Source: an uncultured Bradyrhizobium sp.
GTDB taxonomy: Bacteria; Pseudomonadota; Alphaproteobacteria; Rhizobiales; Xanthobacteraceae
Assembly (NCBI RefSeq): GCF_947648125.1
Contig: NZ_CANSMR010000002.1
Location: 186,001 to 250,000, forward strand
Length of the DNA stretch: 64,000 bases
Direction: 5' to 3'
Shown: piece by piece, positions 7,726 through 14,918 of the stretch
Layout of the letters: every line of letters begins with the position of its first letter
Numbering within the stretch: position 1 is the stretch's first letter
Notes under the pieces: model-generated
The model's input: only the letters and a program-made list of their open reading frames with translations
Database searches by the model: none
What the model was told of the DNA's origin: nothing
Made by a program: the position numbers and the translations under genes

Positions 7726-9534
7726 ATGAGCAACGTCAGTACCGACACCCAAGCCACCCCGAAATTCAACGCCGAAGCCTTCGCCATGAACATCGCGCGG
7801 GCGATGGAGAGCAGCGGTCAGGCGCTGGCAGCCTATCTCAAGCCGCGCCAGACCGGGGAAGTCCGCGACAAGCCGCCGAACGAGCTCGGTGAGGTCATCA
7901 AGACCTTCAGCGTGATCGCCGAATACTGGCTGGCCGACAAGGAGCGCGCCTCCTCGCTGCAGATGCAGCTCGGCAAGGATTACCTCGATCTCTGGGGATC
8001 CGCCGTGCGCCGCATGGCCGGCGAAGCCGATGCCAAGCCCGCGATCGCGCCGGCCCCGCGCGACAAGCGCTTCCAGGATCCGGAGTGGAAGTCGAATCAG
8101 TTCTTCGACTTCATCCTCCAGCTCTATTTGTTGACCGCGAAATGGGCGCAGCAGCTGGTCCACGACGCCGACGGAATCGATCCGCACACCCGCAAGAAGG
8201 CCGAATTCTACGTCCAGCAGATCACCAACGCGCTGGCGCCGTCGAATTTCGTGCTCACCAATCCGGAAGTGCTGCGCGCCACGGTCGAGACCAATGGCGA
8301 CAATCTGGTGCGCGGCATGAAGATGCTGGCCGAGGATATCGAGGCCGGCCACGGCACGCTGCGGATTCGCCAGTCCGATTCGAGCAACCTCGAGGTTGGC
8401 GTCAACATGGCGACGACGCCGGGCAAGGTGATCTACCAGAACGAGCTGATGCAGCTGATCCAGTATTCGCCGGCGACGGAGAACGTGCTGCGCACGCCGC
8501 TCCTGATCGTGCCGCCATGGATCAACAAGTTCTACATCCTCGATCTGCGCCCTGAGAAATCCTACGTCAAATGGTGCGTCGACCAGGGCATTACGGTGTT
8601 CGTGATCTCCTGGGTCAATCCGGACAAGGAGCTCGGCAAGAAGACCTGGGCCGACTACATGGCCGAGGGCCCGCTCACGGCGATGGACGTGATCGAGAAG
8701 GTCACCGGCGAGTTGAAGGTGCACACCGCGGGCTATTGCGTCGGCGGCACCCTGCTTGCCTCGACGCTCGCCTATCTCGCCGAGAAACGCCGCCAGCGCG
8801 TGACGTCGGCGACGTTCTTTGCCGCGCAGGTCGACTTCACCCACGCCGGCGACCTCCTGGTGTTCGTCGACGAGGACCAGATCTCGGCGCTGGAACGCGA
8901 CATGCAGGAATCCGGCGTGCTCGAAGGCAGCAAGATGGCGATGGCCTTCAACATGCTGCGCTCGAACGACCTGATCTGGTCGTATGTCGTGAACAATTAT
9001 CTGAAGGGCCAGTCGCCCTCCTCGTTCGACCTGCTGCACTGGAATTCGGACGCGACGCGGATGCCGTCGTCGAACCACTCCTACTATCTGCGCAACTGCT
9101 ACCTGGAGAACCGGCTGTCGACCGGCACCATGGTGCTCGACAACACGCTGCTCGATCTGTCGAAGGTGAAGGTGCCGGTCTACAACCTCGCGGCACGCGA
9201 GGATCACATCGCGCCGGCGGAATCGGTGCTCTACGGTTCGCAGTTCTTCGGCGGCCCGGTGAGGTATGTGCTGTCCGGCTCCGGCCATATCGCCGGCGTG
9301 GTCAATCCGCCCGCCTCGAAGAAGTACCAGTACTGGACCAACGACAATATCAGGGACATCAAGCTCGCCGACTGGCTGAAGGGCGCCGAGGAGCACAAGG
9401 GTTCATGGTGGCCCGACTGGCGCGGCTGGCTGGAAAGCCATGATCCGGAGACGGTGCCGGCGCGCATCGTGGGCTCGAACGGGGTGTCAGCGCTCGAGGA
9501 CGCTCCGGGCAGCTATGTCCGCGTCCGCGCGTAG
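7726..9534 (+). CDS. phaC: Class I poly(3-hydroxyalkanoate) synthase
   Basis: A 602-residue class I PHA synthase that polymerises (R)-3-hydroxyacyl-CoA into storage granules. The PhaC N-terminal domain spans roughly residues 80-260 and an alpha/beta-hydrolase domain follows. The lipase-like box is GYCVGG with the nucleophile Cys at about residue 338; the other triad members are Asp493 in AREDHIAP and His521 in SGSGHIAG. I start at the ATG at 7726 (MSNVSTDTQ) rather than the upstream in-frame ATG at 7690, whose extra residues are Arg-rich and unlike the family. No phaAB or phasin gene is adjacent. Three short tandem repeats begin at its stop codon. Confidence 0.97.
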   Translation: MSNVSTDTQATPKFNAEAFAMNIARAMESSGQALAAYLKPRQTGEVRDKPPNELGEVIKTFSVIAEYWLADKERASSLQMQLGKDYLDLWGSAVRRMAGEADAKPAIAPAPRDKRFQDPEWKSNQFFDFILQLYLLTAKWAQQLVHDADGIDPHTRKKAEFYVQQITNALAPSNFVLTNPEVLRATVETNGDNLVRGMKMLAEDIEAGHGTLRIRQSDSSNLEVGVNMATTPGKVIYQNELMQLIQYSPATENVLRTPLLIVPPWINKFYILDLRPEKSYVKWCVDQGITVFVISWVNPDKELGKKTWADYMAEGPLTAMDVIEKVTGELKVHTAGYCVGGTLLASTLAYLAEKRRQRVTSATFFAAQVDFTHAGDLLVFVDEDQISALERDMQESGVLEGSKMAMAFNMLRSNDLIWSYVVNNYLKGQSPSSFDLLHWNSDATRMPSSNHSYYLRNCYLENRLSTGTMVLDNTLLDLSKVKVPVYNLAAREDHIAPAESVLYGSQFFGGPVRYVLSGSGHIAGVVNPPASKKYQYWTNDNIRDIKLADWLKGAEEHKGSWWPDWRGWLESHDPETVPARIVGSNGVSALEDAPGSYVRVRA

Positions 9535-9586
9535 CGCCGAGTCTTCGCGTAAGCGCAAAGTCTTCGCGTAGCGCCAAGTCTTCCGC
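9531..9586. repeat. Three tandem 18-19-nt repeats overlapping the phaC stop
   Basis: Three direct copies are seen at 9531-9548, 9549-9567 and 9568-9586, all variants of GTAGCGCCGAGTCTTCGC. The first copy contains the phaC TAG stop (9532-9534), so the array looks like slippage duplication of the phaC 3' end into the intergenic region. No spacer structure, so it is not a CRISPR. Confidence 0.8.
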
Positions 9587-9644
9587 TCAGCTATAAACAG
9601 GTGGTCCCGACGGTCGGGAATCGAATTCACGTGAGGGGGAGACG

Positions 9645-10043
9645 ATGACGCGCGAACTGTTCTGGCTGTCGCTGACGGTGATCCTGACCGGGCTGCTGTG
9701 GATTCCCTACATCATCAACCGCTGCCAAGTGCGCGGCCTGTCCGGCGCCATGGGCAATCCCTCGCGCACCGACAAGCCGCACGCGGAATGGGCCAACCGG
9801 CTGATGTTCGCCCATGACAACGCGGTCGAGAACCTCGTGATCTTCGCGCCGCTGGTCTTGATCCTCAACGCGGCCGACTATTCCACCAAATGGACCGTGC
9901 TGGCCTGCGCCGTCTATTTCTGGGCCCGCGTCGCGCATCTGATCGTCTACACGCTTGGGCTACCGGTGTTCCGCACACTGGCCTTCACGGTCGGTTTCAT
10001 CGCCCAGGCGGTGCTGGCGATCGCGATCTTCAAGATCGTCTGA
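9645..10043 (+). CDS. MAPEG family integral membrane protein
   Basis: A 132-residue protein with four predicted membrane helices and the MAPEG (membrane-associated proteins in eicosanoid and glutathione metabolism) pattern: a first helix, then ANRLMFAHDNAVENLVIFAPLVL (the conserved N/E-containing segment), then ARVAHLIVYTLG-PVFRTLAF, the Arg-rich third-helix motif. Members can be glutathione transferases or peroxidases acting on lipid substrates. The ATG is preceded by GAGGGGGAGACG, a strong ribosome site. It stands alone, convergent with the methyltransferase gene. Confidence 0.9.
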   Translation: MTRELFWLSLTVILTGLLWIPYIINRCQVRGLSGAMGNPSRTDKPHAEWANRLMFAHDNAVENLVIFAPLVLILNAADYSTKWTVLACAVYFWARVAHLIVYTLGLPVFRTLAFTVGFIAQAVLAIAIFKIV

Positions 10044-10084
10044 GCAACACATTCGCGCCGGCGGCGGCGACGACCGCGCCGGCG

Positions 10085-10678
10085 CTACTCCTCGCCCTTG
10101 CGCACCACGATGTGCAGCATCGTCGCGGGCACCTCGTCGAAACTCTTGATCTCGCTGGTGTCGGACGAGACTTGCGTCCACGCCCCTGACGCCGCGTAGG
10201 TCGCCGCCAGCCAGTCGGCGGCGGGATAATTGTAGTAGCGGCCGATGCTGTCGCGGCCATCGCCATGGCCGATCTTGTAGCTCGCGTAGAAGATGCCGCC
10301 GGGTTTCAGCGCCCGATGGACGCGGCCGAGGATGCCGGCCAATTCGTCGCGCGGCACATGCAGCAGGCAGGCGCTGGCCCAGACGCCGTCATAGGCCTCG
10401 CGATCCTCGAGCTGATCGAACAGCATCGCCTCGACGGGATGGTTGATGCGTCGCGCCGCAACCTCAGCCATCTCGGGCGATCCGTCGGTCGCACGCAGCA
10501 CGAAGCCTTCGGCAAGCATGACAGCAGCATGATTGCCGGCACCGCAGCCGAGTTCGAGGATCGCGCCGCCCGGCGGCAGCAGCTTGAGAAAAGCTATCAG
10601 CCGGGCGGACGGCGCTTTCGCCCACCCGGCATAGGCCTCGGCATTGCGCCGGTAGAATTGCAGCGTGGCGTCGTCCAA
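10085..10678 (-). CDS. Class I SAM-dependent methyltransferase
   Basis: A 197-residue Rossmann-fold methyltransferase. Motif I is ILELGCGAGNHAAVM, motif II gives the acidic residue in LRATDGSPEM, and a later motif is YDGVWASACLLHVPRDEL. The nearest general type is the TehB/Methyltransf_25 group; the acceptor cannot be inferred. The start appears to be TTG at 10676-10678 with GAGGGG about 7 nt upstream. It follows the type 2 argC stop by only 16 nt on the same strand, so the two are probably cotranscribed. Confidence 0.88.
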   Translation of the reverse strand: MDDATLQFYRRNAEAYAGWAKAPSARLIAFLKLLPPGGAILELGCGAGNHAAVMLAEGFVLRATDGSPEMAEVAARRINHPVEAMLFDQLEDREAYDGVWASACLLHVPRDELAGILGRVHRALKPGGIFYASYKIGHGDGRDSIGRYYNYPAADWLAATYAASGAWTQVSSDTSEIKSFDEVPATMLHIVVRKGEE

Positions 10679-10694
10679 GATGCGCCCCTCGCCG

Positions 10695-11672
10695 TCAGCT
10701 GTCGGCCAGCCCGAGCATCAGCCGCATGTTCTGGACCGCGGCGCCCGAGGCGCCCTTGCCCAGATTGTCGAGCCGGGCAACCAGCACGGCCTGGCGGTGC
10801 TTGTCGTTGGCGAACACGTAAAGCTCGAGCTGGTTGGTCTCGTTGAGCGCTTCCGGCTCGATCCGCCCGTCCTTGCTGGCCTCATTCTGCAGCGGCATCG
10901 CCGAGACGTATTTGCTGCCGGCGTACCACTTCGCCAGAACGGCTTGCAGGTCGGCGCCCGTCGGCTTGCCCGGCAACGCGTCGAGCTGTAGCGGCACCGA
11001 GACCAGCATGCCTTGCCGGTAGTTGCCGACCGACGGGACGAAGAGCGGGCGCCGCGTCAGATGCGAATAGAGCTGCATCTCCGGCACGTGCTTGTGTTCG
11101 AAGCCGAGACCGTAAAGGTGGAAGGCCGGTGCCGAACCATCCTCGAAGCTCGCGATCATCGACTTGCCGCCGCCCGAATAGCCGCTCACCGCATTGATGG
11201 TGACGGGATAATCCGCAGGCAGCAGGCCGGCGTCGACGATCGGCCGCAGCAACGCGATCGCACCGGTCGGATAGCAGCCCGGATTGGAGACCTTCCGAGC
11301 GGTACGGATCTTGTCGGCCTGGCCGGGCGCGAGCTCGGCGAAGCCGTAGGCCCAGTCGGGCGCGACGCGATAGGCGGTCGACGCATCGAGCACCTTCGGC
11401 GCCGAATTGCCCATCGTGTCAATCAGCGCGACCGTCTCCTTGGCGGCATCGTCCGGCAGGCAGAGGATCACGAGATCCACCTCCTCCATCAGCGCACGCT
11501 TGGCGCCCACATCCTTCCGCTTGTCCTCGGCGATGTGCTTCACCGCGACGTCGCCGATGGAATGCAGCCGCTCCTGGATGCCGAGGCCGGTGGTGCCCGA
11601 GCCGCCATCGACGAACACGGTTGCCTTGGTCGCACCGCTCTTGGTCTTTGGATTGGTATCGGTGAGGGTCAT
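10695..11672 (-). CDS. argC: N-acetyl-gamma-glutamyl-phosphate reductase, type 2 (short) ArgC
   Basis: A 325-residue ArgC of the short, type 2 subclass; it reduces N-acetylglutamyl phosphate to the semialdehyde in arginine synthesis. The NADP loop is FVDGGSGTTGLGIQERL and the catalytic Cys lies in KVSNPGCYPTGAIALL. The substrate/His region follows in GYSGGGKSMI. AGGA lies 8 nt before the ATG at 11670-11672. A second argC of the other subclass begins 121 nt upstream on the same strand (11794-12840), so this locus encodes two non-identical enzymes for one step. The downstream methyltransferase is nearly contiguous. Confidence 0.93.
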   Translation of the reverse strand: MTLTDTNPKTKSGATKATVFVDGGSGTTGLGIQERLHSIGDVAVKHIAEDKRKDVGAKRALMEEVDLVILCLPDDAAKETVALIDTMGNSAPKVLDASTAYRVAPDWAYGFAELAPGQADKIRTARKVSNPGCYPTGAIALLRPIVDAGLLPADYPVTINAVSGYSGGGKSMIASFEDGSAPAFHLYGLGFEHKHVPEMQLYSHLTRRPLFVPSVGNYRQGMLVSVPLQLDALPGKPTGADLQAVLAKWYAGSKYVSAMPLQNEASKDGRIEPEALNETNQLELYVFANDKHRQAVLVARLDNLGKGASGAAVQNMRLMLGLADS

Positions 11673-11793
11673 GGCACGTTCCTTTCGAGCTCATTCGTTT
11701 CGTTTGCTAACACATCTGGCCGCACCTGCGCCGCCAATCCGGGGCTGTTATCCCGAGATTGAGCGCATCCTCGTCCACGACAAGAACCCCTGC

Positions 11794-12840
11794 TCACGGA
11801 AACAGCGCAATCTGCTCCAGCCCGGTGGTTTCGGGCAAGCCGAACATCAGGTTCATATTCTGGATCGCCTGTCCGGCCGAACCCTTCACAAGATTATCAA
11901 GCGTCGAGAGCACGATGGCGCGGTTCTTGATCCGGTCGGCGACGACGCCGATCTGAACGTAATTCGAACCGCGCACGTTCTGCGTCTGTGGCAGCACGCC
12001 CTTCTTCGTCACATATACGAACGGCTCGTTGGCGTAGGCCTTTTCCAGCTCGGCGCGCACATCGTCCGGCGTAGCCCCGTTGAGCTTGACATAGGATGTG
12101 CAGAACTCACCCCGCGCCATCGGAATGAGATGCGGGGTGAAGTTCACTGTCACAGCCGAGCCAGCGGCTGCGCCGATCTCCTGCTCGATCTCCGCCGAGT
12201 GTCGATGGCTTCCGATCGAATAGGGCGACAACCCTTCGCCGGCCTCGCTGAACAGCGTGTTCTGCTTCAGTCCGCGTCCGGCACCGGTGACGCCCGACTT
12301 TGCATCGATGATGATCTCGTCGACGTCAATCAGCTTTGCCTTCGCCAGCGGAACAAGCGCCAGCAGCACCGCCGTCGGATAGCAGCCGGGACAAGCCACC
12401 AGCCGCGCGGCCGTGACCTTCTCCCGGTAGAGTTCGGTCAGCCCATAGACGGCCTCGTCCTGCAATTCGAGCGCCCGGTGCTCATGGCCGTACCATTGCG
12501 CGTAGCTGTCTTTGTTGCGTAGCCGGAAATCCGCGGACATATCGAGGATCTTGATTCTGGGATTGGCTTTCAGCACCGCGGCGATGATCTCTTGCGTCGT
12601 CCCATGTGGCAGTCCGCAGAACGCGGCATCGAGCCGCGTCCAGTCGACTTTTTCCCATTCCACGAGTTTTGGCAGGTCGAGCATGAAGAAGTGAGGAAAC
12701 ACCTCGCTCATCGCCTTGCCGGCATGGGTGTTGGCGGTAAGCGCGGTGATTTCGGCATTCGGGTGCCGCGCCAACAGGCGCACGGCGTCGGCGCCGGTGT
12801 AGCCGGACGCGCCCAAAATTCCGATTTTCTTCTTCGTCAT
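11794..12840 (-). CDS. argC: N-acetyl-gamma-glutamyl-phosphate reductase, type 1 ArgC
   Basis: A 348-residue ArgC of the common type 1 subclass. The NADP loop is KIGILGASGYTGADAVRLL, the catalytic Cys sits in LVACPGCYPTAVLLAL and the conserved His/Arg block is PHLIPMARGEFCT. The C-terminus LVKGSAGQAIQNMNLMFGL is the usual ArgC ending, similar in meaning but not in sequence to that of the type 2 gene downstream. The ATG overlaps the stop of the upstream PaiB-like gene (TAATG), which indicates translational coupling. One of the two argC copies may serve a different acyl-amino-acid substrate. Confidence 0.95.
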   Translation of the reverse strand: MTKKKIGILGASGYTGADAVRLLARHPNAEITALTANTHAGKAMSEVFPHFFMLDLPKLVEWEKVDWTRLDAAFCGLPHGTTQEIIAAVLKANPRIKILDMSADFRLRNKDSYAQWYGHEHRALELQDEAVYGLTELYREKVTAARLVACPGCYPTAVLLALVPLAKAKLIDVDEIIIDAKSGVTGAGRGLKQNTLFSEAGEGLSPYSIGSHRHSAEIEQEIGAAAGSAVTVNFTPHLIPMARGEFCTSYVKLNGATPDDVRAELEKAYANEPFVYVTKKGVLPQTQNVRGSNYVQIGVVADRIKNRAIVLSTLDNLVKGSAGQAIQNMNLMFGLPETTGLEQIALFP

Positions 12841-13511
12841 TACGCGCTCCTCGGAAGCGTAGTCATCTCGGCCTGTACCATCGCGAAAGCCTGCGGGCGC
12901 ACATCGCGCATCAAAGCCGCGATGTCCCGGGCACCGGCTTCGGCCTGCAATGCGAGCGTGTTGCCGACCGCCGCGAAATCGGTTTCAGACTTGTGCTGGT
13001 TCAGCTTGAAACTGCCCTCCACCTCTTCCACCATCATCTCGAGGCCCACGATAGCCTTCTTCATGGCTTCCAGCCGCGCGGCGGTCATCTTGCCCGACAC
13101 CCACGGCTTTTTCGGCAGCAGCCGGTCCTCGAACTTGGCGCTCAGCACGTCGATCTGAACGGCAAGTTCCTCGTCCGACAGGGTCCGCACCGGCCCGGTC
13201 AGATGCACGGCCTGATAAAGCCAGGTCGGCACTTGATCGGGCGACACATACCAGTCCGGCGACACATAGGCATCCGCGCCGGTGACGGCCAGCAGCCAAG
13301 GGCCACCGTGCGCCAGCTTTACCAGCGGATTGTGACGGGCAACATGAAACAGCGCCTGCGGCGTACCGTCAGCGGCATAGGTCAAATAGAACGGCAGCGC
13401 CGAGGCGATCGGCTTGCCGCCGTCCCACGCGCAGGCGATGCCGAAACCGCGCGCTTCCGCGAACGCAAGGCTCGCGGCGCGGTCAGGCTTGAAAGGCGGT
13501 GGCGTATACAT
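12840..13511 (-). CDS. FMN-binding negative transcriptional regulator, PaiB family
   Basis: A 223-residue PaiB-like protein with a split-barrel flavin-binding fold. MYTPPPFKPDRAASLAF is the typical start, and GPWLLAVTGADAYVSPDWY plus VPTWLYQAVHLTGPV are the family's hallmark blocks; KFKLNQHKSE-like sequence (SFKLNQHKSETDF) near residue 180 is the conserved C-terminal patch. Members are annotated as negative regulators but many probably act as FMN-binding enzymes. It overlaps the next gene, type 1 argC, by one nucleotide, an association I cannot explain functionally. Confidence 0.9.
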   Translation of the reverse strand: MYTPPPFKPDRAASLAFAEARGFGIACAWDGGKPIASALPFYLTYAADGTPQALFHVARHNPLVKLAHGGPWLLAVTGADAYVSPDWYVSPDQVPTWLYQAVHLTGPVRTLSDEELAVQIDVLSAKFEDRLLPKKPWVSGKMTAARLEAMKKAIVGLEMMVEEVEGSFKLNQHKSETDFAAVGNTLALQAEAGARDIAALMRDVRPQAFAMVQAEMTTLPRSA

Positions 13512-13733
13512 GGTCTTGAGCTCCTGCGTGACGAAGGAGCCGCCAGATCAAACCGCGTGTCTTTTTTCAGGAGAGCGCCGCGGGAGGAGATCCGGCGGCA
13601 GAGGCGATGGTCTTAAACGCGAGCGACCGCCCATACCGCGAGAATGCGGCGGCGGCGAGCGATGATGATGGTCGCGGCGTTGATCATGGGCGCGGCTATA
13701 AGGCCGCGCCCGTTTTGCGTCAAGGAGAACCGT

Positions 13734-14723
13734 TCAGATCGCCGGATTCCACGGCGCCGGCACGACGCGGTAGCCGTTGCCGTCCTTGACGACATTGCCG
13801 AGGCCCGGGAACGGATAGTGATAGCCCTGCACCTGGAGCCGCTCCGCGACCACCATGTCGTAGATCCGGCGACGGGTCTTCTCCGCGACGTCGCCGTCCT
13901 GGTCAAAGAACGCATGCCAGCCGGGATTGGCCGCGAACAGGTTCGGATTGTTGGTAACGTCGGACTGGATGAAGACCTTGTCCGCCCCCGAAGCCAGCAC
14001 GTAGGAGGTGTGGCCCGGCGTGTGACCGACGGTCTCGACCGAGGTCAGGCCTGGCGCGATCTCCTTGCCCCACTCGTAGGGCGTGACCTTCTTCTTCAGG
14101 CCGGCCTCGAAGATATTGCGGTTGTTCTTGAACAGGCCCTGCATGCGGCCGGCGGGCGCCCGGCTCATCTCGCCGTCGTCCATCCAGAACTTCCATTCGG
14201 TCGCCGGCACCAGCACTTCGGCATTCGGGAACGCCGGCGTGCCCTCGGCCGTCAACAGGCCGTTCACGTGGTCGGTATGGAAGTGCGAGATCACGACCAT
14301 GTCGACATTCTTGGGATCGAAGCCGGCCGCGGCGAAATTGTCGAGGAACTGGCCACTGGCGCCCTTTGTGCTGGCTTTCGCCAGCGCGCCATTGCCGGTG
14401 TCGATCACAACCAGCTTGCCGCCGGTGTTGAGCACGAGCGGCGCGTACCAGATCGACACCATGTCGCGCGGCATGAAGGCCTTCTCCAGCGCCGCGTTGA
14501 TATCGTCCCGCTTCGCATTCGGGATGAAGGAATCTTCCAGCTTGAAGACATTCTTGCCGTCCGACACCGCGGTGACGAGGATGTCGCCGACCTTGTAGCG
14601 ATAGAAGCTCGGCGCCTGCTTGTCGGCGACGGGCGCGGCGGCTACCGAAGGAACGACAGGCAGCAACGGTGCGGCGGCGATGCCGGCAGCGCCTGCGAGA
14701 GCGTGACGTCGTGTCAAATCCAT
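13734..14723 (-). CDS. Tat-exported MBL-fold metallohydrolase
   Basis: A 329-residue metallo-beta-lactamase-fold protein. The N-terminus has a twin-arginine signal (LTRRHALAGAAGIAAAP) with likely cleavage near residues 29-31 (SVAAAP). The zinc motif is ISHFHTDHVNG (HxHxDH), with further ligands in GHTPGHTSYVL and QSDVTNN. The body resembles the quorum-quenching lactonase/arylsulfatase-like MBL group with exported members in rhizobia; the substrate is unknown. GGAGG lies 7 nt before the ATG. It is monocistronic in appearance, 195 nt from the DUF3857 gene's end. Confidence 0.92.
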   Translation of the reverse strand: MDLTRRHALAGAAGIAAAPLLPVVPSVAAAPVADKQAPSFYRYKVGDILVTAVSDGKNVFKLEDSFIPNAKRDDINAALEKAFMPRDMVSIWYAPLVLNTGGKLVVIDTGNGALAKASTKGASGQFLDNFAAAGFDPKNVDMVVISHFHTDHVNGLLTAEGTPAFPNAEVLVPATEWKFWMDDGEMSRAPAGRMQGLFKNNRNIFEAGLKKKVTPYEWGKEIAPGLTSVETVGHTPGHTSYVLASGADKVFIQSDVTNNPNLFAANPGWHAFFDQDGDVAEKTRRRIYDMVVAERLQVQGYHYPFPGLGNVVKDGNGYRVVPAPWNPAI

Positions 14724-14918
14724 GTGTTGTCCTCCAGCGAAACGGTGACGGCGATCATGCTTGTTGGGCGAGGTTTTACCAGCGATACAATCGTCGTGCG
14801 ATGACGGTTGCGCGAGCCCGCCATCGTTCGGGCTAACCCCTGCGCCGTGGCCTTATTCCGAGGAGGGCCGCCGGCAAACGGCTCCCGCCACGGTTCGAGT
14901 TGCGGGCAGATTGGAAGT

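Noticed and set aside
7675-9396. 573-codon minus-strand frame opposite phaC
   Set aside because: phaC has a complete catalytic triad; the opposite frame has no ribosome site or motif.
9531-9586. Possible CRISPR-like array at the phaC 3' end
   Set aside because: Three contiguous copies of 18-19 nt without spacers or cas genes; simple tandem duplication.
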